Positions 45,136-52,615 of a stretch of 52,615 bases of DNA are shown in pieces. Below the pieces are notes generated by a model. The model saw only the letters and a program-made list of their open reading frames with translations, was not told where the DNA came from and ran no database searches. The position numbers and the translations under genes were made by a program. The DNA lies in contig JAPYNO010000028.1 of assembly GCA_028283025.1 (NCBI GenBank), positions 1 to 52,615 of the forward strand, given 5' to 3'. Numbering within the stretch: position 1 is the stretch's first letter; every line of letters starts with the position of its first letter. Source of the stretch: Pseudomonadales bacterium (GTDB lineage Bacteria; Pseudomonadota; Gammaproteobacteria; Pseudomonadales; Azotimanducaceae).

Positions 45136-45389
45136 CAGTTGCGGCGTCCTTCCTCAATCATTTCACGCACCGACAAGCCATCGAGACTATGCTCCGCTTG
45201 AAATCGCTTCAAGCCATCAATGGCATTGCGTATCTTATCCGGGTCGGCTTTTCACACCGGAATGAGTTCGGCGATCGGGTTGCCGTGCCGAGTAATGACG
45301 AACGATGCGCCTTGCCGAACCTTCTCGATAAGTTTCGGCAGATGCGTTTTCGCTTCAAAGGCTCCGATTTCGTTCACCAGAATACTCAT
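45135..45389 (-). pseudogene. Phd/YefM-like antitoxin with in-frame TGA
   Basis: From the ATG at 45389 the protein reads MSILVNEIGAFEAKTHLPKL, then IEKVRQGASFVITRHGNPIA and ELIPV, a standard Phd-type DNA-binding half. Codon 46 is TGA (45252-45254). The same frame then continues KADPDKIRNAIDGLKRFQAE through HSLDGLSVREMIEEGRRN and stops right on the VapC start. Intact relatives have about 85 residues. The remaining 45-residue peptide keeps the DNA-binding part but lacks the toxin-binding tail. A CGA-to-TGA change would explain it. A sequencing error is possible. Confidence 0.8.
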
Positions 45390-45453
45390 CAACTAGTCTA
45401 AATCTAGTCTGAATATGTATACGGCGTTTGTCAATGCTCAATAAAGTGACGAT

Positions 45454-46506
45454 TCAAACCTCCAACGATAGGCTCTCTGGAAACCGCGCCGCGCCGCGAG
45501 CCGTTTCGAGATCGATTTTTCCCTCGCGCACAAGAGCTTTCAACGCCTGATCAAGCGTGTTCATGCCGTTCGCTGCGCCCGACTGCATGGCTGAATAGAT
45601 CTGCGCGATGCGGTCTTCGCGTATGAGATTGGCGATGGCGCGGGTGACGATGAGAATCTCTAGTGCTGCAACGCGCCCGCCTTGGGCGCCGGGCACGAGC
45701 ACTTGCGAGACGACGCCGCGTAAGCTTTCGGAGAGCATCGAGCGGATCTCATTCTTTGTTTGCGCGGGTGCGGCATCGATGATGCGGTCAACAGTCTTGG
45801 CCGCTGAAGCTGCGTGCAGCGAACCAAGCACCAGATGGCCCGTCTCGGCGGCGGTCAGCGCGAGGCTGATGGTTTCAAGGTCGCGCAGTTCGCCCACAAG
45901 AATGACGTCCGGGTCTTGTCGCAAGGCAGCGCGCAAGGCATCCGCAAAGCTCTTAGAGTCGCGTCCGATTTGCCGTTGCGTGACGAGTGCCTGCATCGAT
46001 CCGTGTAGATACTCGATTGGATCCTCCAAGGTGAGGATATGCACAGGCCGCCCTCGATTGATCTCATTGACCATGGCGGCGAGCGTCGTGCTCTTGCCCG
46101 AACCGGTTGCGCCGGTGACGAGTAGGATGCCGTTCGGCAGTGCGCACATGCGCTTCAGGACATCTGGCAGGCCAAGCGCGTCCATGCTTGGCGGCTGCGA
46201 CGCAATCGCGCGAAAACTTGCTGCGAGACCTGATCGGGTGCGAAAGGCATTGACTCGGAATCGTTCGCCCGCCTTGAGTGAAACCGCGAAATCAACTTCA
46301 TCTCCCGAAGCAAACGCACGTTGCTCGTCTTCCGGCATCGCTCTATTGAACATCTGCTCAAGACTCAATTCATCGAGCGGCGCGCATTCTTCCGTCTTCA
46401 GCGTGCCGTCAACGCGCATCACCGGCGGCGCACCGCTTCGCAAGTGCAGATCCGATGCGCCGCGTGTGCGCATGGCGCTCAAGAGTTGTTCGAGTTCGCT
46501 GTGCAT
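45454..46506 (-). CDS. pilT: Type IV pilus retraction ATPase PilT
   Basis: A 350-residue secretion ATPase. Walker A GATGSGKST lies at 132-140, the Asp box LEDPIEYLH near 160, Walker B DVILVGELRD near 200 and the His box GHLVLGSLHA near 220; the AIRNLIRE motif appears as AIANLIRED. This is the PilT/PilU group that powers pilus retraction at the inner membrane. PilU, usually next door in Pseudomonas, is not here, so this gene could be either paralogue. It is divergent from yggS with 55 bp between, the standard arrangement in gammaproteobacteria. Confidence 0.93.
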   Translation of the reverse strand: MHSELEQLLSAMRTRGASDLHLRSGAPPVMRVDGTLKTEECAPLDELSLEQMFNRAMPEDEQRAFASGDEVDFAVSLKAGERFRVNAFRTRSGLAASFRAIASQPPSMDALGLPDVLKRMCALPNGILLVTGATGSGKSTTLAAMVNEINRGRPVHILTLEDPIEYLHGSMQALVTQRQIGRDSKSFADALRAALRQDPDVILVGELRDLETISLALTAAETGHLVLGSLHAASAAKTVDRIIDAAPAQTKNEIRSMLSESLRGVVSQVLVPGAQGGRVAALEILIVTRAIANLIREDRIAQIYSAMQSGAANGMNTLDQALKALVREGKIDLETARGAARFPESLSLEV

Positions 46507-46561
46507 CCGCCACCTCTAGTTTAGAATTTCCGGCCTTCCATAAGCGAGTGCGGAGTGCATT

Positions 46562-47236
46562 GTGAACATCGTGGCGCGCATCGGTGAAGTCAGGGCGCAG
46601 CTCCTTCAAAGCCGCGCCTTGCCGCATGGCACGCCGAGGCTGATCGCCGTTTCGAAGACGAGAAGCATTGAAGAAATACGTTGCGCAGCCTCCGCAGGTA
46701 TTGAAGATTTAGGCGAAAATTATGTGCAGGATGCGCTGCCGAAAATCGCGGCCACCGACGATCTTGAACTCAACTGGCACTTCATCGGACGTATTCAAAG
46801 CAACAAGGTGCGAGATCTCGCACAGCATTTTGAGTGGATTCACACATTGGACCGGGCGAAAGTCGCACAAGGACTCAACCGATTTCGCAAAGGCGAGCCG
46901 CTCAATGTGTGCATTCAACTCGACTTGGAAGCAGGCGAGCGGCGCTATGGAGTAGCGCCTCGCGAACTTGGTGCCCTCATAAGGGAAGTGGACTCCCTCA
47001 CAAATCTTTGCCTTCGCGGCCTTATGCTCATGCCCGCACCAGGTAAGGACGAAGCGGCCTTGCGCGCTGTGTTCGCCCAAGCCAAGGATATCTTTGATGC
47101 CACCAAAAGCACAGTCTCCCGGCCCGAATCTTGGGACACCCTGTCCATGGGCATGAGCGGCGATTACCCCGTCGCCCTTGAAGCAGGCAGCAATTGCGTG
47201 CGGGTTGGCAGCGCGATTTTCGGGCCGAGGGCGTAG
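46562..47236 (+). CDS. yggS: YggS-family pyridoxal phosphate homeostasis protein
   Basis: A 224-residue single-domain PLP-binding TIM barrel. The PLP lysine is in RLIAVSKTRS; further family blocks are GIEDLGENYVQDALPK, WHFIGRIQSNKV, and TLSMGMSGDYPVALEAG with the phosphate-binding GSNCVRVGSAIFG. It has no known catalytic activity and balances free PLP. Starts behind pilT (divergent) and is followed by proC, the usual order. Confidence 0.95.
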   Translation: MNIVARIGEVRAQLLQSRALPHGTPRLIAVSKTRSIEEIRCAASAGIEDLGENYVQDALPKIAATDDLELNWHFIGRIQSNKVRDLAQHFEWIHTLDRAKVAQGLNRFRKGEPLNVCIQLDLEAGERRYGVAPRELGALIREVDSLTNLCLRGLMLMPAPGKDEAALRAVFAQAKDIFDATKSTVSRPESWDTLSMGMSGDYPVALEAGSNCVRVGSAIFGPRA

Positions 47237-47310
47237 TCGCTCGTTGTCATTCCAATCGTGCGGGTTAGAATTGGCGATTCATTTGAGCTTTTTGGCGCAT
47301 CTTGACGTCT

Positions 47311-48123
47311 ATGACCCAATCTGATTTTCGTATCGCCTTTGTCGGCGGCGGCAACATGGGCGGCAGTATTCTTTCCGGGCTGCTCGACAGCGGTGCGCCT
47401 GCCGACGAATTCATGCTGATTGAGCCAGATGAAAGCAAGCGTCAAGCCTTCTCTGCGCACGGCGTTGCGTGCGTTGGCGAGGCCGATGCGCGGCTCTTCA
47501 GCGCCGAAATGGTGCTGTTCGCGGTCAAGCCGCAAGTGATGGGGCAGGTCGTAGCGGGTCTGCGTGAGCACCTTTGCGTAGAACATCTCATCGTCAGCGT
47601 CGTCGCCGGTGTATCGAGCAGTTCGATTGCGCGCATGGTGGGCTTTGAGTCTGCCGTTGTGCGCGCTATGCCGAATGTGCCCGCGCTCTATCGCGCTGGC
47701 GCTGCCGGACTGTTCGCCAATGCAAAAGTGAGTGCTGCGCAGCGCCGTCTCGCTGAGCAGATGCTTGCAGTCGTCTGCGACACCGAATGGTTCGAAGACG
47801 AAGCGCTCATTGATACCGTGACTGCGATCTCTGGTTCCGGCCCTGCCTACTTCTTCTATATGATGGAAGTCATGCAATCAGAGGCCGAAGCGCTTGGTAT
47901 GGGCGCCGACGCAGCGCGGCACCTTGTGGCAGCCACTGCTTATGGGGCTGGATTGATGGTGAAGCGTTCTGACACTGATTTTTCTGAATTACGACGCATG
48001 GTGACATCGCCGAAAGGCACCACGGAAGCCGCCATCACGACCTTCGAGAGCGAAGGCGTGCGCGAAGCCTTGTCCAAAGGCATTCAATCATCTTGGCAAC
48101 GGTCGCAGGAATTAGGAGCTTAA
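47311..48123 (+). CDS. proC: Pyrroline-5-carboxylate reductase
   Basis: A 270-residue enzyme starting MTQSDFRIAFVGGGNMGGSI at 47311; a TTG nine bases upstream is also in frame. The dinucleotide site GGGNMGGSIL opens the protein and the C-terminal family signature appears as LRRMVTSPKGTTEAAITTFE. It reduces pyrroline-5-carboxylate to proline with NAD(P)H. YggT follows with a 5-bp gap. Confidence 0.96.
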   Translation: MTQSDFRIAFVGGGNMGGSILSGLLDSGAPADEFMLIEPDESKRQAFSAHGVACVGEADARLFSAEMVLFAVKPQVMGQVVAGLREHLCVEHLIVSVVAGVSSSSIARMVGFESAVVRAMPNVPALYRAGAAGLFANAKVSAAQRRLAEQMLAVVCDTEWFEDEALIDTVTAISGSGPAYFFYMMEVMQSEAEALGMGADAARHLVAATAYGAGLMVKRSDTDFSELRRMVTSPKGTTEAAITTFESEGVREALSKGIQSSWQRSQELGA

Positions 48124-48128
48124 GTTCG

Positions 48129-48680
48129 ATGGATAATTCGATGATTGCGGGCTTTTCGCTCATCGCTGGCTTGGCGCTTGACCTTGCTGCCTTGGTAGCG
48201 GCTGCGCGCTTTCTCTTGCAGGCAGCCGAGGTTGATGGATACAACCCCATTGCCCAATACGTCATCCAAGTCACGAATCCGGTACTCGCACCGTTTCGTA
48301 TCATCCTGCCGTCGCAAGGGCGGGTGGACATGGCATCCCTCGTTGCCGTTTGGCTGCTTCAAATTGGGCAGGTTGCGCTATTTCATGAACCGGCGCTCGG
48401 AGTGTTCCTGCTTGGCGCGCTGGTGAAATCGCTGGTGCTGTTCGCGAACCTCTTTTTCTTCGCATTGATCGCCATCGTTGTCCTCAGTTTTGTCGCGCCT
48501 GTGAGCAGCCATCCGGGCGCCGTCATCCTGCGACAAGTGACCGAACCCCTGCTCGCGCCGGTCAGGCGCCTCATTCAACCGGTCGGAGGCATTGACTTTT
48601 CTGTTCTTGTGGTACTTTTTGCGCTGATGATCGTGCGCGGCAATCTGCTGCCGTGGCTTGGGGCGCTTGTCGGTCTGTAG
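48129..48680 (+). CDS. yggT: YggT-family membrane protein
   Basis: A 183-residue protein from the ATG at 48129, with two YggT repeats, each of two transmembrane helices. The repeated motif NPVLAPFRIILPSQGRVDMA in the first half matches EPLLAPVRRLIQPVGGIDFS in the second. Inner-membrane location is clear; function is unclear, although mutants in some bacteria show osmotic or division effects. Position after proC is conserved. Confidence 0.93.
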   Translation: MDNSMIAGFSLIAGLALDLAALVAAARFLLQAAEVDGYNPIAQYVIQVTNPVLAPFRIILPSQGRVDMASLVAVWLLQIGQVALFHEPALGVFLLGALVKSLVLFANLFFFALIAIVVLSFVAPVSSHPGAVILRQVTEPLLAPVRRLIQPVGGIDFSVLVVLFALMIVRGNLLPWLGALVGL

Positions 48681-48686
48681 AATTGA

Positions 48687-49844
48687 ATGGAGGCCAAGGA
48701 TGAAGCGGGTTTTCCGCAGGATTCGGTAGGGCTGGTTGTCCCGCAGCGTGCAGGCTGGGATGCCACCTTCGCGCTTAAATCCGGCGCTCAGCTGCCGGGC
48801 TACGAATTGGTCTATGAGACCTACGGCGAACTGAATCACGCAAAGAGCAACGCTGTGCTGGTTTGTCATGCGCTCTCCGGCAATCATCACGCCGCGGGCT
48901 ATCATGCGGGCGATTCGCGCCCCGGCTGGTGGGAGACGGCGATTGGCCCGGGCAAGACCATCGACACAAATCGTTTCTTCGTGGTGTCGCCAAACAACAT
49001 CGGCGGCTGCCATGGCAGCACCGGTCCTAATTCAATCAATCCGCAGACCGGCAAGGCATGGGGCACCGAATTTCCGCAAGTCACCGTCGAGGACTGGGTG
49101 GCCAGCCAAGCTGCGCTCGCCGACCGGCTCGGCATCGAGCGATTCGCAGCAGTCATCGGCGGTAGTCTTGGCGGCATGCAAGCGCTTTATTGGGCGATTG
49201 AATACCCTGATCGAATCGCTCATGCGGTCGCTATCGCCTCGGCGCCTTGGCTGTCGGCGCAGAACATCGCCTTCAACGAAATTGCGCGGCACGCCATTCA
49301 AACAGATCCGGACTTTGCTGGCGGAAGCTTCTTGGAAGCAGGGAAGACTCCTGAGCGCGGGCTGATGCTGGCGCGAATGCTTGGCCATGTCACCTATCTT
49401 TCAGGCTTTGGCCTTGGGCAGAGGTTTGGCCGAGAGGTGAGGCGAGGTGACTTGTCGGGCCGAGGGCCGCTTGAGTTTGAGGTCGAGAGCTATCTTCATT
49501 ATCAAGGCAGAAACTTCGCTGGCAAATTCGATGCCAACTCCTATGTCAACATCACGCGCGTGCTTGACCTCTTTGATCTTGGCGCTAAGCACGGCGGCGA
49601 CCTTGTGCGCGCTTTCAAGGACGCCACTTGCCATTTTCTTGTGCTGGCGTTTAGTTCAGACTGGCGCTTTTCGCCTGAGCGCTCCAAGGAAATTGTCGAT
49701 GCCTTGGTGGCGGCTAGGAAAGGCGTTGTCAGCGCCGTGATAGAAACCGAGCACGGACACGATGCGTTTCTCTTGCGGGAGCCGGAGGCCTACCATAGGC
49801 TCTTTCGTACCTATATGGACCGTGTGGCCTTGGACTTTGCGTGA
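48687..49844 (+). CDS. metX: Homoserine O-acyltransferase MetX
   Basis: A 385-residue alpha/beta hydrolase. The nucleophile is Ser160 in [13 protein letters not shown]; the acid and base are in [10 protein letters not shown] and [11 protein letters not shown]. The family region [20 protein letters not shown] is complete. It acylates homoserine with acetyl- or succinyl-CoA in methionine synthesis; which acyl donor is used depends on a few residues not judged here. metW follows 18 bp later, the common metXW pair. Confidence 0.95.
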   Translation: MEAKDEAGFPQDSVGLVVPQRAGWDATFALKSGAQLPGYELVYETYGELNHAKSNAVLVCHALSGNHHAAGYHAGDSRPGWWETAIGPGKTIDTNRFFVVSPNNIGGCHGSTGPNSINPQTGKAWGTEFPQVTVEDWVASQAALADRLGIERFAAVIGGSLGGMQALYWAIEYPDRIAHAVAIASAPWLSAQNIAFNEIARHAIQTDPDFAGGSFLEAGKTPERGLMLARMLGHVTYLSGFGLGQRFGREVRRGDLSGRGPLEFEVESYLHYQGRNFAGKFDANSYVNITRVLDLFDLGAKHGGDLVRAFKDATCHFLVLAFSSDWRFSPERSKEIVDALVAARKGVVSAVIETEHGHDAFLLREPEAYHRLFRTYMDRVALDFA

Positions 49845-49862
49845 GCACCTGTTGATCACACG

Positions 49863-50456
49863 ATGCGACCAGACCTCGAAATCATCAGCGACCTCATAGC
49901 GCCTGAATCAAGGGTGCTCGATCTTGGTTGCGGCTCAGGCGCACTGCTTTTCCATTTGCAGGCGCACAAGTCGGTCAACGGCTACGGACTTGAGATTGAT
50001 CGCGAGCAAATCCTTGAGTGTGTCGCGAAAGGCGTCAATGTCATCGAGCAAGACCTTGACGAGGGCCTCTCTCATTTTTCCGATGACAGCTTTGATTTTG
50101 TTGTGATGACCGAAACGCTTCAGGCGGTCAAGCGCCCCGATCAAGTGATTGCTGAGATGCTGCGCATCGGTCGCGAAGCGATTGTCACCTTTCCTAATTT
50201 CGGCCATCTCGCCTGCCGCCTGCAAATCGCCCTCAAGGGTCGCATGCCTGTGACGGGTCACTTGCCGAATCAGTGGTACGACACGCCCAACATCCACATG
50301 TGTACCTTTCGGGATTTTGAGCAATTTTGCCGCGAGAAGGGCATCCCGATTCGCGAGCGCTTTGTGGTGAACAATGTGTACAACAACAACTGGTTGATTA
50401 ATCGTTTGCCGAATCTCTTTGGCATCACGGCCTACTATCGGATTGGTCGGGCATGA
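49863..50456 (+). CDS. metW: Methionine biosynthesis protein MetW
   Basis: A 197-residue SAM-methyltransferase-fold protein. Motif I is VLDLGCGSGALLFHL; further blocks are GLEIDREQI and FGHLACRLQIALKGRMPVTG, then PNIHMCTFRDFEQFC. MetW acts with MetX in the homoserine acylation step in several bacteria. The downstream gene starts inside its last codons (four-base overlap). Confidence 0.95.
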   Translation: MRPDLEIISDLIAPESRVLDLGCGSGALLFHLQAHKSVNGYGLEIDREQILECVAKGVNVIEQDLDEGLSHFSDDSFDFVVMTETLQAVKRPDQVIAEMLRIGREAIVTFPNFGHLACRLQIALKGRMPVTGHLPNQWYDTPNIHMCTFRDFEQFCREKGIPIRERFVVNNVYNNNWLINRLPNLFGITAYYRIGRA

Positions 50457-50875
50457 AGCGTTTTCTCTTTCTTGCGGTGCTGGGGTTGTTCGCAAACCAT
50501 GCTTGGTGCGAACAGTTCATTGAGATTGGAGACTATCAAGCGCACTACATGATTATGGACACGCTGAGCCTTGAGCCTGAAGTCGCCAGGGTCTATGGCA
50601 TCGATCGCGCCCGCAACCAGTCGATCTTGACGGTTTCAGTCTTGGATGTCGGCGGCGCGTCAGTGACCGCGCACATCACAGGCAGTGCCACCAACCTGCT
50701 CGGCGTGGCACAGGCGCTTATCTTCAAAGCAGTGACCGAAGGCGAGGCCCACTACGCTATTGCCAACTTGAAGCACAGTGAAGAACAGATGCGCTTTTCG
50801 TTACAAGTGCGAACACCCGACGGGCAGGTGCATCAGATGAGGTTTGAGCAGAAGCTCTACCCTGGCATTGAGTAG
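50453..50875 (+). CDS. DUF4426 periplasmic protein
   Basis: A 140-residue protein with signal peptide (FLFLAVLGLFANHAWCEQF) and the DUF4426 core, GDYQAHYMIMDTLSLEPEVA then YGIDRARNQSILTVSVLD. Function unknown. Its place directly behind metW is conserved in gammaproteobacteria. In Pseudomonas rdgB follows; here a convergent VOC gene does. Confidence 0.88.
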   Translation: MKRFLFLAVLGLFANHAWCEQFIEIGDYQAHYMIMDTLSLEPEVARVYGIDRARNQSILTVSVLDVGGASVTAHITGSATNLLGVAQALIFKAVTEGEAHYAIANLKHSEEQMRFSLQVRTPDGQVHQMRFEQKLYPGIE

Positions 50876-50885
50876 GTGCTGCTGG

Positions 50886-52010
50886 TCAGTTGTTGACATC
50901 GAGCAATTGAAACTTTGTCACTGGCTTCCAAGCCGACCCTTCGCGCTCAATGATCTGCCAATTCGCACCGTCCGGCCCGCGCATGACGAAGCTGCGCTCA
51001 TCGAACTCGTTATCCTGCACCGATCCGGGATGCAATCCGGCCTCCAACGCTAGGCCGTGCACCTGATCAAGGCGCGGCGTCCATAAGGAATGCAGCGTGA
51101 TGCCAAGTTCCCCCGGGCGTTGCCGGTCAGAGCGGTCATCCGCCATGTGCAAGCCGTGCAACGAGAAGAATTTGAGCTTGCCGCTGACATCATTCGGAGA
51201 GACAAAGCCTCGATACCAATGCGAGCGCCCCGGTTCCATCAGGAACACCGTCCGCGGGCCCTTTTGCCAATCGCCGCTCACGACCGGATCATTTTCGGAC
51301 ATAAAGCCAAACACGCTTTCGTAGTAATCAGTGACTTCGCTCAGGTCCCCTGACACAATAAAGCTGTGGTGGGTGAATTCGCTGGTGCCAAGTGGCGAGT
51401 GCTCGCCGATTACCCCATAGCCTGGAATCGTGTAGCCGTAGCGCTGAAAAAAGACATGGTTGAACCATGTGCCATAGACGGCCATCTCGCGAACACCGAC
51501 GCGCCGATTGACGATGCTTGGTGTGCCCTCGCTGGCGTCGTAGAGATCATCAAAGATGGGGCCGGCGAGCAGCCAGGCTTGCCCTGCTCGCTCGCGCAGG
51601 TCGGTAAAGACATCGGCAATCCGGACAATGTCTCGAGTGCGCATGACCGCGATTCGGGTGCCGATAGTTTCGGGCGGCGCGTATCCGACCCCGGGGCCTG
51701 TAGGCTTGGCCCATTCAAGTAGACGAATCAGGCCATGCGCATCGACTTCGCCGTTTTGCAGCCGAACGCTGCGCAGCGCGGAATCAACGCCATACAGACC
51801 GCTCGCCTCGACAGATGTGATGTCCGCTGATGCCACCTCGGTGAAGCCGAATTGCGCAAAATATTCAAGCGCCGGAGCGGCATCCGATACACCAACTATG
51901 ACCTCGTAGACACCGCTGATGCCGGTGTCCGGGCGTTCATCCGCGTTGCCGGGCACTGCCCACAGCAACGAGAATGCGAGAATTGCGAGAATACTGATGG
52001 GTCCCTGCAT
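50886..52010 (-). CDS. Secreted two-domain VOC (glyoxalase-like) protein
   Basis: A 374-residue protein from the ATG at 52010, followed by a signal peptide (ILAILAFSLLWAVPGNADE); a longer frame from 52070 has no signal sequence ahead. Two VOC-type halves can be traced: GVYEVIVGVSDAAPALEYFAQ with VRLQNGEV and FTHHSFIVSGDLSEVTDYYE with GPDGANWQIIEREG. VOC proteins bind a metal and act on small molecules; the reaction is unknown here. Convergent with DUF4426 gene. Confidence 0.8.
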   Translation of the reverse strand: MQGPISILAILAFSLLWAVPGNADERPDTGISGVYEVIVGVSDAAPALEYFAQFGFTEVASADITSVEASGLYGVDSALRSVRLQNGEVDAHGLIRLLEWAKPTGPGVGYAPPETIGTRIAVMRTRDIVRIADVFTDLRERAGQAWLLAGPIFDDLYDASEGTPSIVNRRVGVREMAVYGTWFNHVFFQRYGYTIPGYGVIGEHSPLGTSEFTHHSFIVSGDLSEVTDYYESVFGFMSENDPVVSGDWQKGPRTVFLMEPGRSHWYRGFVSPNDVSGKLKFFSLHGLHMADDRSDRQRPGELGITLHSLWTPRLDQVHGLALEAGLHPGSVQDNEFDERSFVMRGPDGANWQIIEREGSAWKPVTKFQLLDVNN

Positions 52011-52128
52011 GATATCTGTTCCGCATGTGATCGAATTGCGATGATGCACCGAGTCTCGCTGCTCGTGCAAATGCGCATTGCTATACTCCCTCGTCCGCAG
52101 CAGCAGGACATTAGGCGCAGCTCCAGCG

Positions 52129-52479
52129 ATGCCCGTACACGCAGACGATCACGCACCAAGGCCCGCCAAGCTGGCTTCAGCTTGGCTCGCCCTGTGTCGA
52201 GACATTGCGGATTCAGGCGAACTTCGGCGGCAGTATCTCGATCAGCACCTTGCCTATATCGAATCGGTGATGGATAGGGTCGCCGTCGCCGGGCCGCTGT
52301 CGCACGAAGCCGGCGCGAGTTTTTCGGGCAGCTGCTTTATCTACCATGTCGAGAATCTCGCGGCTGCCGAGTCGCTGCTTCACAACGACCCCTACTATCA
52401 GGCGGGGCTGTACGAGTCAGTGGAGCTACATGCGTTCCGCCCTGCCGCCGGCATCTGGATTGGTGGCGCTAGTTGGTGA
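52129..52479 (+). CDS. YciI-like protein
   Basis: A 116-residue protein from the ATG at 52129; an alternative upstream start at 52078 would add residues without family similarity. The YciI pattern is seen: RRQYLDQHLAYIESVMDRV, VAGPLSHEAGASFSGSCFIY, NLAAAESLLHNDPYYQAGLY. The conserved His-Asp pair of the family is in QHLAYI and NDPYY. Function unknown. It is divergent from the VOC gene. No further gene is visible in 52480-52615. Confidence 0.8.
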   Translation: MPVHADDHAPRPAKLASAWLALCRDIADSGELRRQYLDQHLAYIESVMDRVAVAGPLSHEAGASFSGSCFIYHVENLAAAESLLHNDPYYQAGLYESVELHAFRPAAGIWIGGASW

Positions 52480-52525
52480 TTTTTTGGTGATTGATGGGTC
52501 TTGTGATTTTCTGAGGCGTTGTACC

Positions 52526-52556
52526 GGCTCAGAAACATTTCGGAACTTTCCTCATC
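52526..52556. repeat. Second copy of the short intergenic repeat
   Basis: GGCTCAGAAACATTTCGGAA followed by CTTTCCTCATC matches the sequence at 2735-2764 in the same orientation. See that entry; origin unknown. Confidence 0.45.
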
Positions 52557-52615
52557 AAGGAATTCTGATAGAATTGACGGTGTTCATTCGCCTTGAAAAG
52601 TAGAAAGGAACAGCC

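Noticed and set aside
45252-45254. TGA as a selenocysteine codon in the antitoxin
   Set aside because: There is no sign of a SECIS-like hairpin or of a selenoprotein family; an arginine-to-stop change is simpler.
47164-47877. A 237-residue minus-strand open frame
   Set aside because: It overlaps yggS and proC, both with full family motifs.
1-52615. tRNA, rRNA or intact insertion sequence
   Set aside because: None was recognised by eye; a tRNA scan was not possible.

Overview
The window looks like chromosome of a gammaproteobacterium, probably an uncultured marine or environmental lineage. Two gene orders support this. One is pepP-ubiH-gcvT-gcvH-gcvP, read on the minus strand. The other is pilT / yggS-proC-yggT-metX-metW-DUF4426, which is typical of Pseudomonas-like gammaproteobacteria. 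No rRNA or tRNA was seen. Taxonomy below class is not claimed.

Layout. 100-1369: a sodium:solute symporter broken by an internal deletion and frameshift. 1614-3453: a small accessory patch with a RhuM-family protein and a toxin-antitoxin remnant whose PIN toxin is internally deleted. 3568-12137 (minus): one long tightly packed transcription unit, pepP-ubiH-gcvT-gcvH-gcvPA-gcvPB-DUF385 protein-cytochrome P450, i.e. peptide turnover, quinone biosynthesis and the glycine cleavage system. 12197-22338: a defence island. It holds a TrlF-like PHP/ATPase gene overlapping an AlbA_2/HATPase gene, then a 23-repeat CRISPR array, then cas2, cas1 and a compact cas9 (about 1050 residues) on the minus strand, and finally a divergently transcribed tracrRNA with recognisable promoter and terminator. 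22416-26334 (plus): dihydroorotase, secreted M28 peptidase, enoyl-CoA hydratase. 26344-28518 (minus): a TonB-dependent receptor directly under a TPP riboswitch. 28607-30594: an orphan AAA ATPase and a luciferase-like oxidoreductase. 30786-36585: an RND tripartite efflux operon whose adaptor has almost no alpha-hairpin. 36687-39329 (minus): a GPP34-cytochrome P450 fusion and an SRPBCC protein. 39542-40047: a frameshifted Calx-beta protein. 40125-44625 (minus): an acyl-CoA synthetase / CoA-transferase / acyl-CoA synthetase cluster. 44716-45389 (minus): a VapC toxin with an antitoxin that carries a premature stop. 45454-50875: the pilT and yggS-metW core region. 50886-52479: a secreted two-domain VOC protein and a YciI-like protein.

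The central system is a complete type II-C CRISPR-Cas9 locus. The anti-repeat in the tracrRNA pairs with the plus-strand repeat, so crRNAs are read on the plus strand, towards cas2 and convergent with the cas genes, an arrangement like that of Neisseria. The array shows an internal rearrangement: a fragment of one spacer recurs next to a truncated repeat. The TrlF/AlbA_2 pair beside the array is a plausible second defence system, but this rests on context. Several genes in the window are visibly decaying (symporter, FitB-like toxin, Phd-like antitoxin, Calx-beta protein). For the three with single-frame lesions a sequencing or assembly error cannot be excluded.
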